From Bacteroidaceae bacterium (GTDB lineage Bacteria > Bacteroidota > Bacteroidia > Bacteroidales > Bacteroidaceae): 64,000 nucleotides of DNA. The notes beneath the pieces are model-generated. The model was not told the DNA's origin and searched no databases. It was given only the letters and a program-made list of their open reading frames with translations. A program made the translations under genes and the position numbers. Location of the stretch: NCBI GenBank assembly GCA_017524545.1, contig JAFXVN010000027.1:22407-86406 (forward strand), written 5' to 3'. Shown piece after piece: positions 22,881-33,880 of the stretch (positions within the stretch are counted from its first letter, which is position 1; each line of letters opens with the position of its first letter).

Positions 22881-24998
22881 ATGGCAAAGCAAGATTTACA
22901 TTTGACGCGCAACTTCGGAATCATGGCTCATATCGATGCCGGCAAGACAACGACCTCCGAGCGTATCCTCTTCTACACCGGTAAAACTCATAAAATCGGT
23001 GAGGTGCACGAAGGCGGTGCCACAATGGACTGGATGGAGCAGGAGCAGGAGCGTGGCATAACCATCACTTCTGCAGCTACAACAGCCTATTGGAACTACG
23101 ACGGCAAGAAGTACAAGTTCAACCTAATTGACACTCCAGGACATGTGGATTTCACAGCTGAAGTGGAGCGTTCTTTGCGTGTGTTGGACGGTGCCGTTGC
23201 CACCTATTGTGCAGTGGGTGGCGTGGAGCCTCAGTCCGAGACCGTATGGCGTCAGGCGGACAAGTACAATGTACCCCGTATGGGCTATGTCAACAAGATG
23301 GACCGCTCTGGAGCTGATTTCTTCGAGGTTGTTCGCCAGATGAGGGATGTCCTGGGTGCCAACCCTGTCGTTCTCGCAGTGCCTATCGGCGCTGAGGAGA
23401 ACTTCAAGGGCATCGTTGACCTGCTTAGGATGAAGGCCATCCTGTGGCACGACGAGACGATGGGTGCCGAGTACGATATCGAGGACATTCCTGCTGGCAT
23501 GAAGGATGAGTGCGACGAATGGCGTGCCAAACTCGTTGAGGCAGCAGCCGAACAGGATGAGGCACTTATGGAGAAGTATTTTGAGGATCCCGATTCTGTA
23601 ACCACAGAAGAAATCATCGCTGCTATCCGTAAGGGTACTCTCGCCCTGAACATCGTGCCCATGACCTGCGGTTCTTCTTTCAAGAACAAGGGCGTACAGA
23701 CATTGCTTGACTACGTCTGCATGTTCCTCCCCTCTCCCTTGGACACTCCCGCTATTGAGGGCGTTAACCCAGAGACAGGCGAGACAGAGACCCGCAAGCC
23801 AGATGAGGATGAGAAGACAGCAGCACTTGCTTTCAAGATTGCCACCGACCCGTATGTTGGCCGTTTGACTTTCTTCCGCGTTTATAGTGGTAAGGTTGAA
23901 GCCGGTTCGTACATCTATAATGTTCGTTCTGGCAAGAAGGAGCGCGTGAGCCGTCTGTTCCAGATGCATTCCAATCACCAGAATCCCGTTGACTGCATCA
24001 GTGCCGGTGACATCGGTGCCGGTGTAGGCTTCAAGGACATTCACACAGGTGATACCCTCACAGAGGAGGATGCACCCCTCACGCTCGAATCTATGGACTT
24101 CCCCGATCCCGTTATTGGTATCGCCGTTGAGCCCAAGACACAGAAGGACCTCGACAAGCTCAGCAACGGACTTGCCAAGCTTGCAGAGGAGGATCCCACC
24201 TTCACCGTTCGCACTGACGAGCAGAGTGGCCAGACCGTCATCAGCGGTATGGGCGAGCTTCACCTCGACATCATCATCGACCGTCTGAAGAGAGAGTTCA
24301 AGGTTGAATGTAATCAGGGCAAGCCCCAGGTTAACTACAAAGAGGCTATCACGACGACAGTCAACCACCGCGAAGTCTATAAGAAGCAGTCTGGTGGTCG
24401 CGGTAAGTTCGCCGACATTATCGTCAATGTGGGCCCTGTCGATCCCGACTTCACTCAGGGTGGTCTGCAGTTCATCAACAGCGTGACTGGTGGTAACATT
24501 CCTAAGGAGTTCATCCCCAGCGTTCAGAAGGGCTTCGAGGCTGCCATGAAGAATGGTGTGCTCGGTGGCTTCCCCATGGACAGCCTGAAGGTTGAGCTTG
24601 TGGATGGTAGCTTCCACCCCGTTGACTCCGACCAGCTCTCGTTCGAGCTTGCCGCTCAGATGGCTTACAAGGCCTGCTGCGCTAAGGCTAAGCCCGTGCT
24701 CATGGAGCCCATCATGAAACTTGAAGTGGTAACACCCGAGGAGAATATGGGCGACGTGATTGGCGACCTCAACAAGCGTCGCGGTCAGGTGGAGGGTATG
24801 GATTCCACCCGCACAGGTGCCCGCCTGGTGAAGGCTATGGTTCCCCTGGCAGAGATGTTCGGCTATGTCACCGCTCTGCGTACCATCACCTCTGGTCGTG
24901 CTACCAGCTCCATGACCTACGACCACCACGCTCCCGTGAGCGCAGGTATCGCCAAGAGTGTTCTCGAAGAAATGGGAGGTCGCGTAGATTTGGTATAA
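22881..24998 (+). CDS. fusA: Elongation factor G
   Basis: The 705-aa translocase GTPase has all G motifs: '[10 protein letters not shown]' (G1), '[14 protein letters not shown]' (G2), 'DTPGHVDF' (G3) and '[10 protein letters not shown]' (G4). Domains II-V follow, ending '[18 protein letters not shown]'. It sits 41 nt after rpsG. As in other Bacteroidetes, tuf does not follow; the next gene is rpsJ. Confidence 0.98.
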   Translation: MAKQDLHLTRNFGIMAHIDAGKTTTSERILFYTGKTHKIGEVHEGGATMDWMEQEQERGITITSAATTAYWNYDGKKYKFNLIDTPGHVDFTAEVERSLRVLDGAVATYCAVGGVEPQSETVWRQADKYNVPRMGYVNKMDRSGADFFEVVRQMRDVLGANPVVLAVPIGAEENFKGIVDLLRMKAILWHDETMGAEYDIEDIPAGMKDECDEWRAKLVEAAAEQDEALMEKYFEDPDSVTTEEIIAAIRKGTLALNIVPMTCGSSFKNKGVQTLLDYVCMFLPSPLDTPAIEGVNPETGETETRKPDEDEKTAALAFKIATDPYVGRLTFFRVYSGKVEAGSYIYNVRSGKKERVSRLFQMHSNHQNPVDCISAGDIGAGVGFKDIHTGDTLTEEDAPLTLESMDFPDPVIGIAVEPKTQKDLDKLSNGLAKLAEEDPTFTVRTDEQSGQTVISGMGELHLDIIIDRLKREFKVECNQGKPQVNYKEAITTTVNHREVYKKQSGGRGKFADIIVNVGPVDPDFTQGGLQFINSVTGGNIPKEFIPSVQKGFEAAMKNGVLGGFPMDSLKVELVDGSFHPVDSDQLSFELAAQMAYKACCAKAKPVLMEPIMKLEVVTPEENMGDVIGDLNKRRGQVEGMDSTRTGARLVKAMVPLAEMFGYVTALRTITSGRATSSMTYDHHAPVSAGIAKSVLEEMGGRVDLV

Positions 24999-25046
24999 AC
25001 AAGTGTTGCCGCTGAGCAAATGACTCTTCAGCGGCAACCAAAAAAA

Positions 25047-25084
25047 CAAATAGCAAATAGTAAATCGTTAAATCGTAAATTACA
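25047..25084. repeat. Heptamer array before rpsJ
   Basis: Units CAAATAG, CAAATAG, TAAATCG, TTAAATCG and TAAATTA fill most of the fusA-rpsJ gap and end a few bases before the rpsJ ATG. Confidence 0.65.
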
Positions 25085-25087
25085 AAG

Positions 25088-25393
25088 ATGAGTCCAAAGA
25101 TTAGAATCAAACTGAAGTCTTACGACCACAATCTGGTTGACAAATCCGCAGAGAGGATTGTTAAGACTGTAAAGGAAACAGGTGCTGTAGTAAGCGGTCC
25201 CATTCCCCTGCCCACACGCAAGAGAATCTTCACCGTCAACCGCTCCACATTCGTCAACAAGAAGAGCCGTGAGCAGTTCGAGCTGAACAGCTACAAGCGC
25301 CTCGTTGACATCCACAGCTCCAGCGAAAAGACTATCGACGCCCTCATGAAGCTCGAACTTCCCAGCGGCGTAGAGGTGGAGATTAAGGTGTAA
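25088..25393 (+). CDS. rpsJ: 30S ribosomal protein S10
   Basis: 101 aa. '[22 protein letters not shown]' and '[29 protein letters not shown]' are conserved S10 stretches; the protein is at the 30S head and is the NusE partner of antitermination. Start ATG at 25088 follows an AT-rich array rather than a Shine-Dalgarno. Confidence 0.98.
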   Translation: MSPKIRIKLKSYDHNLVDKSAERIVKTVKETGAVVSGPIPLPTRKRIFTVNRSTFVNKKSREQFELNSYKRLVDIHSSSEKTIDALMKLELPSGVEVEIKV

Positions 25394-25438
25394 TACACAT
25401 TATTTATTTTATACATTATTTAATTTATAACAACAGAA

Positions 25439-26056
25439 ATGCCAGGATTATTAGGAAAGAAAATCGGAATGACTTCCGTTTTCAGTGCCGAGGGTAAGAA
25501 TGTACCATGCACTGTTATCGAATTGGGTCCTTGTGTTGTTACTCAGATTAAAAGCGTAGAGAAGGATGGCTACAACGCTGTCCAGCTCGGTTTTGAAGAT
25601 GCCAAGGAGAAGAACACCACTGCTCCTATGATGGGCCACTTCAAGAAGGCAGGAGTAACTCCCAAGAGACACTTGGCCGAGTTCACAGGTTTCGAGCAGG
25701 AACTGAATCTGGGTGATACCATCACCGTTGACCTGTTCGCAAACAGCACATTCGTTGATGTAATCGCAACCTCTAAGGGTCGTGGTTTTCAGGGCGTAGT
25801 TAAGCGTCATGGTTTCGGCGGTGTAGGCCAGACTACTCACGGTCAGGACGACCGTCTTCGCAAGCCAGGTTCTATCGGTGCCTGCTCATATCCCGCAAAG
25901 GTTTTCAAGGGTATGCGCATGGGTGGTCAGATGGGATGTGATCGTGTGACTACACACAACCTGCAAGTGTTAAAGGTAATTCCCGAACACAACCTCCTTC
26001 TCATCAAGGGTAGTGTTCCCGGATACAAAGGTTCAATCGTAAGCGTTTTGAAGTAA
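25439..26056 (+). CDS. rplC: 50S ribosomal protein L3
   Basis: 205 aa. Opens '[20 protein letters not shown]' and has the long extension reaching the peptidyl-transferase centre ('[13 protein letters not shown]', '[12 protein letters not shown]', 'GMRMGGQMG'). Its stop overlaps the rplD start in a TAATG arrangement, which implies coupled translation. Confidence 0.98.
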   Translation: MPGLLGKKIGMTSVFSAEGKNVPCTVIELGPCVVTQIKSVEKDGYNAVQLGFEDAKEKNTTAPMMGHFKKAGVTPKRHLAEFTGFEQELNLGDTITVDLFANSTFVDVIATSKGRGFQGVVKRHGFGGVGQTTHGQDDRLRKPGSIGACSYPAKVFKGMRMGGQMGCDRVTTHNLQVLKVIPEHNLLLIKGSVPGYKGSIVSVLK

Positions 26057-26685
26057 TGGAAGTAAGTGTATTAAATATCAAAGGTCAGGAGACAGGACGC
26101 AAGGTCGCTCTCAACGATGCCATTTACGCTATTGAGCCCAACGACCACGCCATTTACCTCGACGTGAAGCTCATCATGGCCAACCAGCGCCAGGGCACAG
26201 CTAAGTCTAAGGAAAGAAGTGAAGTCAGCGGCTCAACCCGCAAGCTCGGCCGTCAGAAAGGCGGTGGCGGTGCTCGTCGCGGTGATATCAACTCTCCCGT
26301 TCTCGTAGGCGGTGGCCGTGTGTTTGGTCCCAAGCCCCGCGACTACGGTTTCAAACTCAACAAGAAGGTTCGTCAGCTCGCTCGTAAGTCATCCCTCGCA
26401 TACAAGGTTCAGGAGAATGCCCTGATGGTAGTTGAGGACTTCACTTTCGACGCTCCTAAGACGAAAGCAATGGTTGAAATCTTAAATAATCTTAAAGTTT
26501 CGGACAAGAAAGCCCTTTTTGTCATGCCAGGTGCAGATAAAGTCGTATATTTGTCCGCTCGTAACATCGAACGCGTTCAGGTTATGCCTGCAAATGCACT
26601 CAACACATACAAAGTTTTGAATGCAGATGTAATGGTTGTGACTGAAAGTGCTCTCGCTGTCATCGATGAAAACTTAACCAAATAA
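26056..26685 (+). CDS. rplD: 50S ribosomal protein L4
   Basis: 209 aa. '[19 protein letters not shown]' and '[19 protein letters not shown]' form the extended tunnel loop of L4. In several bacteria L4 autoregulates the S10 operon; no leader of that type is recognisable before rpsJ. Overlaps rplC by one base. Confidence 0.97.
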   Translation: MEVSVLNIKGQETGRKVALNDAIYAIEPNDHAIYLDVKLIMANQRQGTAKSKERSEVSGSTRKLGRQKGGGGARRGDINSPVLVGGGRVFGPKPRDYGFKLNKKVRQLARKSSLAYKVQENALMVVEDFTFDAPKTKAMVEILNNLKVSDKKALFVMPGADKVVYLSARNIERVQVMPANALNTYKVLNADVMVVTESALAVIDENLTK

Positions 26686-26701
26686 GTAGTCGGAACAGAA
26701 T

Positions 26702-26992
26702 ATGGGATATATCGTTAAACCTCTGGTCACTGAGAAGATGACCAGCATCACAGAGAAGCAGAACAAGTTCGGCTTCATTGTTCGTCCCGAAGCTAACAAG
26801 ATCGAGATTAAGAAGGAAGTGGAAGCACTGTATAACGTCACCGTTACAGCAGTGAACACTTGTGTCTATGGCGGCAAGAGCAAGAACCGCTACACACGCT
26901 CCGGTCTCATCAAGGGACGCACCAACGCCTTCAAGAAGGCAATCGTAACCCTCAAGGAAGGCGACGTAATTGATTTTTATAGCAACATTTAA
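26702..26992 (+). CDS. rplW: 50S ribosomal protein L23
   Basis: 96 aa. Opens 'MGYIVKPLVTEKMTSITEKQNKFGF', the usual L23 start, with 'KKEVEALYNVTVTAVNT'. L23 lies at the tunnel exit and is the docking site for SRP and trigger factor. Confidence 0.97.
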   Translation: MGYIVKPLVTEKMTSITEKQNKFGFIVRPEANKIEIKKEVEALYNVTVTAVNTCVYGGKSKNRYTRSGLIKGRTNAFKKAIVTLKEGDVIDFYSNI

Positions 26993-26998
26993 TAGAAG

Positions 26999-27823
26999 AT
27001 GGCAGTACGTAAATTCAAGCCCACAACACCGGGCCAAAGACACAAGATTATAGGTACCTTCGAGGAAATTACTGCATCGGTACCTGAGAAGTCTCTCGTT
27101 TGCGGTAAGCGTTCTACTGGCGGTCGTAACAACACCGGCAAGATGACAATGCGCTATATCGGTGGAGGTCACAAGCAGAAGTTCCGCTTCATTGACTTCC
27201 GACGTGAGAAAGATGGTGTTCCCGCCGTCGTTAAGACAATTGAGTACGATCCCAACCGTTCGGCACGTATCGCACTCCTTTTCTACGCCGATGGTGAAAA
27301 GCGTTATATTATTGCTCCCAACGGACTGAAGGTGGGCGCTACTGTGATGAGCGGCGCCGAAGCAGCTCCCGAAGTCGGAAATGCACTGCCCCTGCAGAAC
27401 ATTCCTGTCGGTACTGTAATCCACAACATTGAGCTTCGTCCCGGTCAGGGCGCTTTGCTCGTTCGCTCCGCTGGCAACTTTGCTCAGCTGACTTCACGTG
27501 AAGGTCGTTATTGCGTTATCAAGCTTCCTTCTGGAGAAACCCGTCAGGTTCTCTCTGCTTGCAAGGCAACCGTCGGCAGCGTTGGTAATTCCGACCACGC
27601 TCTGGAAAGCTCTGGCAAGGCAGGACGTTCTCGCTGGATGGGCCGTCGCCCCCACAACCGTGGCGTTGTCATGAATCCCCACGACCATCCTATGGGTGGT
27701 GGTGAAGGTCGCCAGTCTGGTGGTCATCCTCGTTCACGTAAGGGTCTGTATGCTAAGGGACTCAAGACTCGTGCTCCCAAGAAGCAGTCCAACAAGTATA
27801 TTATTGAGAGATGTAATAAGTAA
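26999..27823 (+). CDS. rplB: 50S ribosomal protein L2
   Basis: 274 aa. '[25 protein letters not shown]', '[14 protein letters not shown]' and the C-terminal '[22 protein letters not shown]' are L2 signatures. L2 supports subunit association and the peptidyl-transferase centre. Starts 6 nt after rplW. Confidence 0.98.
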   Translation: MAVRKFKPTTPGQRHKIIGTFEEITASVPEKSLVCGKRSTGGRNNTGKMTMRYIGGGHKQKFRFIDFRREKDGVPAVVKTIEYDPNRSARIALLFYADGEKRYIIAPNGLKVGATVMSGAEAAPEVGNALPLQNIPVGTVIHNIELRPGQGALLVRSAGNFAQLTSREGRYCVIKLPSGETRQVLSACKATVGSVGNSDHALESSGKAGRSRWMGRRPHNRGVVMNPHDHPMGGGEGRQSGGHPRSRKGLYAKGLKTRAPKKQSNKYIIERCNK

Positions 27824-27848
27824 ACAAAAAGTTAGCTAGAATAAAACT

Positions 27849-28118
27849 ATGAGTCGTTCATTAAAGAAAGGTCCGTATATCGAAGTCAGCCTCGAAAAGA
27901 AAATCGTCGCCATGAATGAAAGCGGAAAGAAGAACGTGGTCAAGACCTGGTCTCGCGCTTCTATGATTTCTCCTGATTTCGTTGGTCATACAGTGGCCGT
28001 TCACAACGGAAATAAGTTTATTCCTGTTTACGTTACAGAGAATATGGTTGGACATAAGCTGGGAGAGTTCGCCCCTACCCGCAAGTTCGGTGGCCATGCT
28101 GGTAACAAGAAGAAGTAA
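27849..28118 (+). CDS. rpsS: 30S ribosomal protein S19
   Basis: 89 aa. '[19 protein letters not shown]' and '[38 protein letters not shown]' are diagnostic; S19 sits at the 30S head with S13, encoded further along the cluster. Confidence 0.98.
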   Translation: MSRSLKKGPYIEVSLEKKIVAMNESGKKNVVKTWSRASMISPDFVGHTVAVHNGNKFIPVYVTENMVGHKLGEFAPTRKFGGHAGNKKK

Positions 28119-28157
28119 GCAGGTAATTAATCGTTAATTATATATAGTAATAATATA

Positions 28158-28556
28158 ATGGGAAAAAGAAAGAAATTAGCTGCTGAAGCAAGAAAGGAAG
28201 CTCGCAAAGCGCAAAGTTTCGCAAAGCTGAGGAATGTGCCTTCTTCTCCCCGCAAGATGAGATATGTGGTTGATTTGGTTCGCGGTATGGAGGTAAATAG
28301 AGCACTGGGCACTCTGAAGTTCTGCGTAAAGGCAGCAAGTGCAGACGTTGAGAAAGTACTTCGCTCAGCCATTGCCAACTGGGAACAGAAGAATGAGCGC
28401 AAAGCCGAAGAAGGCGAGCTCTATATCTCTAAGATTTTCGTGGATGAGGGTGCTACCCTCAAGCGTATGAGACCCGCTCCTCAGGGTCGTGGCTATAGAA
28501 TCCGCAAGCGTTCTAACCACATCACGTTGTTCGTTGATACTAAGAATAAAGATTAA
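28158..28556 (+). CDS. rplV: 50S ribosomal protein L22
   Basis: 132 aa, with '[23 protein letters not shown]' and the beta-hairpin '[28 protein letters not shown]' that lines the exit tunnel and is where macrolide-resistance changes occur. No such change is evident. Confidence 0.97.
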   Translation: MGKRKKLAAEARKEARKAQSFAKLRNVPSSPRKMRYVVDLVRGMEVNRALGTLKFCVKAASADVEKVLRSAIANWEQKNERKAEEGELYISKIFVDEGATLKRMRPAPQGRGYRIRKRSNHITLFVDTKNKD

Positions 28557-28564
28557 GGAAAAGT

Positions 28565-29293
28565 ATGGGACAGAAAGTTAATCCTATAAGCAACCGCCTC
28601 GGTATTATCCGTGGTTGGGACTCAAATTGGTACGGAGGAAAGGATTTCGGAGAGTCTATCCTTGAGGATAGCAAAATCCGCAAGTACCTTGACGCTCGTC
28701 TCGGTGACGCCAGCATTTCTCGCATTGTCATCGAACGTACCCTCAAGATGGTGACTATCACTGTTTGCACTGCTCGTCCTGGTCTTATCATCGGTAAGGG
28801 CGGAGAAAAGGTTGACACCCTCAAGGAGGAGCTGAAGAAGCTCACTCAGAAGGATGTGCAGATTAACATCTACGAGGTGAAGAAGCCTGAACTCGACGCA
28901 GTTATCGTTGCCAATAACATCGCTCGCCAGGTGGAAGGCAAGATTGCTTACCGTCGTGCTATCAAGATGGCTATCCAGAACACAATGCGTGCTGGTGCAG
29001 AAGGTATTAAGGTGCTGATTTCCGGTCGTCTCAACGGAGCAGAAATTGCCCGTTCCGAGATGTTCAAGGAGGGACGTACTCCTCTGCACACACTGCGTGC
29101 TGATATTGACTACTGCCAGTCTGAGGCTCTGACAAAGGTTGGTCTGCTCGGTATCAAGGTGTGGATTTGCCGTGGTGAGGTATATGGCAAGAAGGATCTC
29201 GCTCCTAACTTCACACAGCAGAAGGACAATGGCCGCAATTTCGGCGGTGGCGACAGAAAGAACTTCCGTCGCAAGAAGAACAATAATCGCTAA
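28565..29293 (+). CDS. rpsC: 30S ribosomal protein S3
   Basis: 242 aa. '[25 protein letters not shown]' opens the protein, a KH domain carries '[19 protein letters not shown]', and the C-terminal domain '[26 protein letters not shown]' is canonical. The tail is basic and Asn-rich. Confidence 0.98.
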   Translation: MGQKVNPISNRLGIIRGWDSNWYGGKDFGESILEDSKIRKYLDARLGDASISRIVIERTLKMVTITVCTARPGLIIGKGGEKVDTLKEELKKLTQKDVQINIYEVKKPELDAVIVANNIARQVEGKIAYRRAIKMAIQNTMRAGAEGIKVLISGRLNGAEIARSEMFKEGRTPLHTLRADIDYCQSEALTKVGLLGIKVWICRGEVYGKKDLAPNFTQQKDNGRNFGGGDRKNFRRKKNNNR

Positions 29294-29305
29294 AATTAGA
29301 TTATC

Positions 29306-29731
29306 ATGTTACAACCTAAAAGAACCAAATATAGAAGACCGCAAAAAGGTCGTTGCAAAGGCAACGCCATGCGTGGCAACCAATTGGCATTCGGCTCCTT
29401 TGGTATCAAGTCTCTTGAGACACATTGGATTACCGCCCGCCAGATTGAGGCAGCCCGTGTCGCTATGACACGTTACATGCAGCGTGAGGGACAGAGCTGG
29501 ATTCGTATCTTCCCCGATAAGCCAATCACTAAGAAGCCTGCTGATGTCCGCATGGGTAAGGGTAAGGGTGATCCCGTAGGCTACGTGTTCCCCATCACTC
29601 CCGGTCGCATCATTTTCGAGATTGAAGGCGTTTCATACGAAATTGCCAAGGAAGCACTTCGTCTGGCTTCTCAGAAGTTGCCAGTTGTGACGAAGTTCAT
29701 TGTTAGACGTGATTACGACAAAAACGCATAA
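29306..29731 (+). CDS. rplP: 50S ribosomal protein L16
   Basis: 141 aa. '[25 protein letters not shown]', '[48 protein letters not shown]' are L16 signatures. Contacts the A-site tRNA region. Stops 2 nt before rpmC. Confidence 0.98.
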   Translation: MLQPKRTKYRRPQKGRCKGNAMRGNQLAFGSFGIKSLETHWITARQIEAARVAMTRYMQREGQSWIRIFPDKPITKKPADVRMGKGKGDPVGYVFPITPGRIIFEIEGVSYEIAKEALRLASQKLPVVTKFIVRRDYDKNA

Positions 29732-29733
29732 TT

Positions 29734-29928
29734 ATGAAGATTGCAGAAATAAAGGAGATGACTACTGCCGATTTGGCAGAGCGCATACAGACGGAGCAGG
29801 CCAACTACAAGCAGATGCTCCTGAACCATGCAGTATCACCCTTGGCTAACAGTGCACAGATTAAGGCTGCGCGTCGTGACATAGCACGCCTCAAGACCGT
29901 GCTTCGCCAAAGAGAGTTGAACAAATAA
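29734..29928 (+). CDS. rpmC: 50S ribosomal protein L29
   Basis: 64 aa, entirely helical: '[28 protein letters not shown]' and '[16 protein letters not shown]' match L29, which binds near the tunnel exit beside L23. Confidence 0.96.
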   Translation: MKIAEIKEMTTADLAERIQTEQANYKQMLLNHAVSPLANSAQIKAARRDIARLKTVLRQRELNK

Positions 29929-29941
29929 AATGGTCTTAAAC

Positions 29942-30199
29942 ATGGAACCAAGAAATTTAAGAAAGACGAGAACAGGTGTTGTCGTAAGCGACAAGATGGA
30001 TAAGACCATTGTTGTAGCTGCAAAGTTTAAGGAGAAGCACCCCATCTATGGCAAGTTCGTTTCCAAGACGAAGAAGTATCATGCTCATGATGAGAAGAAC
30101 GACTGCCACAAGGGTGACACCGTCCTGATTATGGAAACCCGTCCCTTGAGCAAAACCAAGAGATGGAGAGTAGTAGAAATCGTAGAAAGAGCTAAGTAA
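29942..30199 (+). CDS. rpsQ: 30S ribosomal protein S17
   Basis: 85 aa from the ATG at 29942 ('[25 protein letters not shown]'), which matches the normal S17 start; an in-frame ATG at 29930, two bases after rpmC, would add four residues. '[34 protein letters not shown]' is diagnostic. Confidence 0.95.
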   Translation: MEPRNLRKTRTGVVVSDKMDKTIVVAAKFKEKHPIYGKFVSKTKKYHAHDEKNDCHKGDTVLIMETRPLSKTKRWRVVEIVERAK

Positions 30200-30201
30200 T
30201 T

Positions 30202-30567
30202 ATGATACAAACAGAATCTAGATTAGTAGTAGCAGATAATAGCGGCGCAAAGGAAGCTATGTGCATCCGCGTGTTGGGTGGTACCCGCCGTCGCTATGCA
30301 TCTGTCGGTGATGTGATTGTTGTATCTGTGAAGAGCGCTATCCCCACCAGTGAAGTTAAGAAGGGTACAGTGTCTAAGGCCTTGATTGTACGTACTAAGA
30401 AGGAAGTCCGTCGTGCTGACGGCTCCTACATTCGTTTTGATGATAACGCTTGCGTTCTTCTGAACAATGCGGGCGAACTGCGTGGTAGTCGTATTTTCGG
30501 TCCTGTCGCTCGTGAGTTGCGTGCCGCCAACATGAAGGTGGTTTCACTGGCACCCGAAGTTCTTTAA
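30202..30567 (+). CDS. rplN: 50S ribosomal protein L14
   Basis: 121 aa. '[27 protein letters not shown]' and '[13 protein letters not shown]' are L14 hallmarks. Located at the subunit interface and bound by silencing factor RsfS. Starts 2 nt after rpsQ. Confidence 0.98.
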   Translation: MIQTESRLVVADNSGAKEAMCIRVLGGTRRRYASVGDVIVVSVKSAIPTSEVKKGTVSKALIVRTKKEVRRADGSYIRFDDNACVLLNNAGELRGSRIFGPVARELRAANMKVVSLAPEVL

Positions 30568-30586
30568 TCAATTAAAGATTTCAGAA

Positions 30587-30868
30587 ATGAATAGTTTACA
30601 CATTAAGAAAGGCGATGAGGTTTACGTGAACTCTGGTAACAACAAGGGCCAGACAGGTAAGGTGTTACAGGTTCTCGTTAAGGAAAAGCGCGCCATCGTT
30701 GAAGGTGTTAATAAGGTGAAGAAGAGCCAGAAGCCCAGTGCGAAGTATCCTCAGGGTGGAATCATTGAGATGGAGGCTCCCATTCAAGTTTCTAAGCTCA
30801 ATCCCATTGTGGAAGGCAAGATTGTCCGTTCCAATGGTAAGGCTAGAAAAGTAACTGTAAAAAAATAG
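30587..30868 (+). CDS. rplX: 50S ribosomal protein L24
   Basis: 93 aa. '[26 protein letters not shown]' is the KOW motif and '[25 protein letters not shown]' follows. It is about a dozen residues shorter than typical Bacteroidetes L24: the segment after 'LNPI' with the 'RVGRRK'-type stretch is missing, but the C-terminus is intact. Confidence 0.95.
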   Translation: MNSLHIKKGDEVYVNSGNNKGQTGKVLQVLVKEKRAIVEGVNKVKKSQKPSAKYPQGGIIEMEAPIQVSKLNPIVEGKIVRSNGKARKVTVKK

Positions 30869-30880
30869 GAGAAGTAAATA

Positions 30881-31438
30881 ATGGCAAATACTGCAAGCCT
30901 TAAGAAAGAATATGCCGAGCGCATTGCTCCTGCACTGATGAAGCAGTTCAACTACTCTTCACCGATGCAGATTCCCGTTTTGAAGAAGATTGTCATCAAT
31001 CAGGGCTTGGGAATGGCAACTGCAGACAAGAAGATTATCGACGTTGCTATCAACGAGCTTACTGCCATCACAGGTCAAAAGGCCGTTGCTACGGTTTCCA
31101 AGAAGGACGTCGCTAACTTCAAGTTGCGTAAGAAGATGCCTATCGGTGTCATGGTAACATTGCGTCGCGAGAGAATGTACGAGTTCCTTGAGAAGCTCGT
31201 GCGCGTCGCACTGCCCCGTATCCGTGACTTCAAGGGTATTGAGAGCAAGTTGGATGGCCGTGGTAACTATACCCTTGGTATTCAGGAGCAGATTATCTTC
31301 CCCGAAATCAACATCGATACCATCGACCGCATCCTCGGTATGAACATCACGTTTGTTACCACAGCAAAGACAGATGAAGAGGGATACGCCCTGCTCAAAG
31401 AGTTTGGTCTTCCCTTCAAGAACGCTAAAAACGACTAA
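30881..31438 (+). CDS. rplE: 50S ribosomal protein L5
   Basis: 185 aa. '[20 protein letters not shown]', '[22 protein letters not shown]' and '[10 protein letters not shown]' are diagnostic. L5 binds 5S rRNA and the P-site tRNA. Confidence 0.98.
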   Translation: MANTASLKKEYAERIAPALMKQFNYSSPMQIPVLKKIVINQGLGMATADKKIIDVAINELTAITGQKAVATVSKKDVANFKLRKKMPIGVMVTLRRERMYEFLEKLVRVALPRIRDFKGIESKLDGRGNYTLGIQEQIIFPEINIDTIDRILGMNITFVTTAKTDEEGYALLKEFGLPFKNAKND

Positions 31439-31443
31439 ACAAT

Positions 31444-31743
31444 ATGGCAAAAGAATCAATGAAGGCCCGCGAGGTCAAGAGAGCTAAACTCGTGGCTAAG
31501 TATGCTGAAAAGCGTGCTGCGTTGAAGAAGATTGTTAATAGTGGCGACCCCGTGGAGGCATACGAAGCAGCACAGAAGCTGCAGGCAATCCCCCGCAATG
31601 CCAATCCTATCCGTCTTCACAATCGTTGCAAAATCACCGGTCGTCCCAAGGGTTATATCCGCCTGTTCGGTCTTTCACGTATTCAGTTCCGTGAAATGGC
31701 GTCAAGCGGTCTCATCCCTGGCGTGAAGAAAGCCAGCTGGTAA
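31444..31743 (+). CDS. rpsN: 30S ribosomal protein S14, zinc-independent form
   Basis: 99 aa. '[27 protein letters not shown]' is the S14 core. There is one Cys only; the paired CxxC zinc knuckles of the short form are absent, so this is the long zinc-free type. Confidence 0.97.
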   Translation: MAKESMKAREVKRAKLVAKYAEKRAALKKIVNSGDPVEAYEAAQKLQAIPRNANPIRLHNRCKITGRPKGYIRLFGLSRIQFREMASSGLIPGVKKASW

Positions 31744-31796
31744 GAGTTATTTTTAATATTGTCGGGAGAGTCCCGATCAATTAAATTCTAAATTAT

Positions 31797-32192
31797 ATGA
31801 CAGATCCAATTGCAGACTATTTGACAAGATTGCGCAATGCAATTCAGGCCAAACACAGAGTTGTGGAGGTGCCTGCGTCAAACCTTAAGAAAGAGATCAC
31901 AAAGATTCTCTTCGAGAAGGGCTACATCCTGAACTACAAGTTCGTAGAGGATGGCCCTCAGGGTACAATCAAGATTGCCTTGAAGTATGATGCCGTCAAC
32001 AAGGTGAATGCTATCAAGAAGCTAATCAGAATATCCACGCCCGGTATGCGTAAGTACACCGGTTACAAGGATATGCCGAGAGTTATCAACGGACTGGGTA
32101 TCGCTATCCTTTCCACATCCAAGGGTGTAATGACGAACAAAGAGGCTGCCGACCTCAAGATTGGCGGCGAGGTTCTTTGCTACGTTTACTAA
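31797..32192 (+). CDS. rpsH: 30S ribosomal protein S8
   Basis: 131 aa. 'MTDPIADYLTRLRNAIQAKHRVVEVPASNLKKEI' and the C-terminal 'GLGIAILSTSKGVMTNKEAADLKIGGEVLCYVY' are S8 signatures. In other bacteria S8 is the spc-operon repressor. Confidence 0.98.
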   Translation: MTDPIADYLTRLRNAIQAKHRVVEVPASNLKKEITKILFEKGYILNYKFVEDGPQGTIKIALKYDAVNKVNAIKKLIRISTPGMRKYTGYKDMPRVINGLGIAILSTSKGVMTNKEAADLKIGGEVLCYVY

Positions 32193-32194
32193 TT

Positions 32195-32204
32195 GAAGGA
32201 GGAA
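32195..32204 (+). promoter_or_regulatory. Strong Shine-Dalgarno before rplF
   Basis: GAAGGAGGAA lies just ahead of the ATG at 32211. It is a near-perfect anti-SD match, unusual here where most genes rely on AT-rich leaders, and it supports the 32211 start over an in-frame ATG at 32193. Confidence 0.7.
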
Positions 32205-32210
32205 TACATT

Positions 32211-32783
32211 ATGTCAAGAATTGGTAAATTGCCCATAAGCATTCCTGCTGGAGTGACTGTTACAGTCAGTGACGACAACAAAGTCACCGTAAAAGGCCCC
32301 AAGGGTGAAATGTCTCAGGTTGTTAACCCCGCTATCAAGGTTAACATCGCTGATGCAGAAGTGACGTTTGAGATTGTAGAAGAAAACGACACCGTCGAGA
32401 AGAAGCAGAAACAGGCTTTCCATGGCCTCTACCGTGCTCTTGTCAACAACATGGTCGTTGGTGTTTCCGAAGGCTACAAGAAGCAGCTTGAGCTTGTAGG
32501 TGTAGGTTATCGTGTCTCTAACCAGGGTAACCTCTTAGAGTTCGCTTTGGGCTACACTCATCCCATTCTCCTTCAGCTTCCCTCTGAAATCAAGGTTGAG
32601 ACAAAGTCTGAAAGAAACCAGAATCCTCAGATTATTCTGGAGTCTTGCGACAAGCAGCTTCTCGGTCAGGTGTGTGCTAAGATTCGCTCTTTCCGTAAGC
32701 CAGAGCCTTACAAGGGCAAAGGTATTCTGTTCCTGGGTGAGCAGATTCGCAGAAAGTCCGGTAAGTCGGCTGGTGCCAAGTAA
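32211..32783 (+). CDS. rplF: 50S ribosomal protein L6
   Basis: 190 aa from the ATG at 32211 ('MSRIGKLPISIPAGVTVTV'), chosen for the Shine-Dalgarno and family start. 'VKGPKGEMSQ', 'GVGYRVSNQGNLLEFALGYTHPI' and 'RKPEPYKGKGILFLGEQIRRKSGKSAG' are typical. L6 lies near the GTPase-associated centre. Confidence 0.97.
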   Translation: MSRIGKLPISIPAGVTVTVSDDNKVTVKGPKGEMSQVVNPAIKVNIADAEVTFEIVEENDTVEKKQKQAFHGLYRALVNNMVVGVSEGYKKQLELVGVGYRVSNQGNLLEFALGYTHPILLQLPSEIKVETKSERNQNPQIILESCDKQLLGQVCAKIRSFRKPEPYKGKGILFLGEQIRRKSGKSAGAK

Positions 32784-32802
32784 CATCTAAAACTGTAAGA
32801 TT

Positions 32803-33144
32803 ATGACAACTAAATTAGAAAGACGAATCAAGATTAAGTACAGAGTTCGCAATAAGATTTCTGGTACTACAGAACGTCCCCGTATGTCTGTCTTCAGAAG
32901 CAACAAGCAGATATATGTTCAGATAATCAACGATATGACGGGTACCACTCTGGTCAGCGCATCTTCCCTCGGTATGGAGACATGCCCTAAGAAGGAGCAG
33001 GCTGCCAAAGTTGGTGAACTGGCTGCCAAGAAAGCTCTCGAGGCAGGCATCACTTCGGTTGTTTTCGACCGTAATGGTTATCTCTATCATGGCAGAGTGA
33101 AGGAAGTTGCTGATGCAGCACGTAACGGTGGACTTAAATTCTAA
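32803..33144 (+). CDS. rplR: 50S ribosomal protein L18
   Basis: 113 aa. '[37 protein letters not shown]' and '[28 protein letters not shown]' match L18, a 5S rRNA binder. Confidence 0.97.
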   Translation: MTTKLERRIKIKYRVRNKISGTTERPRMSVFRSNKQIYVQIINDMTGTTLVSASSLGMETCPKKEQAAKVGELAAKKALEAGITSVVFDRNGYLYHGRVKEVADAARNGGLKF

Positions 33145-33150
33145 TGAATT

Positions 33151-33660
33151 ATGGCAAATAAAGTTAAGATAAGCAGCGAAATGGAGCTGAAGGACAGGCT
33201 TGTAGCAATCAACCGTGTAACCAAGGTTACGAAGGGTGGTCGCACATTCACCTTCGCCGCTATTGTTGTTGTTGGTAACGAAAATGGTATCATCGGCTGG
33301 GGCCTGGGTAAGGCTGGTGAAGTCACCGCCGCTATTGCAAAGGGCGTTGAGTCAGCCAAGAAGAATCTGGTGCGTGTTCCCGTTTGGAACGGTACTGTTC
33401 CCCATGAGGCCGCTGCAAAGTTTGGTGGTGCCAATGTGCTCATCATGCCTGCCTCTACAGGTACAGGTGTTGTGGCCGGCGGTGCTATGCGTGCTGTCCT
33501 CGACAGCGTGGGCATTAAGGACTGCTTGGCTAAGTCCAAGGGTTCTTCCAACCCCCACAACTTGGTTAAGGCAACCATTGCCGCTCTTTCTGAGATGCGC
33601 GATGCAAGAACCGTAGCTGCCAACCGTGGTATCAGTGTAGAAAAAGTATTTAGAGGATAA
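33151..33660 (+). CDS. rpsE: 30S ribosomal protein S5
   Basis: 169 aa. '[32 protein letters not shown]' and '[27 protein letters not shown]' are S5 signatures. Takes part in decoding fidelity. Confidence 0.98.
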   Translation: MANKVKISSEMELKDRLVAINRVTKVTKGGRTFTFAAIVVVGNENGIIGWGLGKAGEVTAAIAKGVESAKKNLVRVPVWNGTVPHEAAAKFGGANVLIMPASTGTGVVAGGAMRAVLDSVGIKDCLAKSKGSSNPHNLVKATIAALSEMRDARTVAANRGISVEKVFRG

Positions 33661-33671
33661 GGAGGTAAAGT

Positions 33672-33848
33672 ATGGCAACTATCAAAGTACAGCAAGTAAG
33701 AAGCCGCATTCATGCTCCCCGCACTCAGAAGGCCACTTTGGACACTCTGGGTCTGAGAAAGATGAATCATATTGTTGAGATTGAAGACAATGCCTCTAAC
33801 CGTGGCTTGATTAACGCAGTCCATCATTTGGTAAAGGTGGTAGGCTGA
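33672..33848 (+). CDS. rpmD: 50S ribosomal protein L30
   Basis: 58 aa. 'MATIKVQQVRSRIHAPRTQK', then 'TLDTLGLRKMNH' and a C-terminal 'INAVHHLVKVVG' match the small L30. The gene sits in its canonical place between rpsE and rplO, with a strong Shine-Dalgarno (AAGGAGG, near 33659-33665) 6 nt ahead of the ATG. Confidence 0.96.
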   Translation: MATIKVQQVRSRIHAPRTQKATLDTLGLRKMNHIVEIEDNASNRGLINAVHHLVKVVG

Positions 33849-33880
33849 TAGTATTATGAACAATTAACGTCGATTATATT

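Noticed and set aside
23124-25049. 641-aa minus-strand frame opposite fusA
   Set aside because: It is antisense to a certain fusA gene, with no domain resemblance. Long antisense frames are expected from codon bias.
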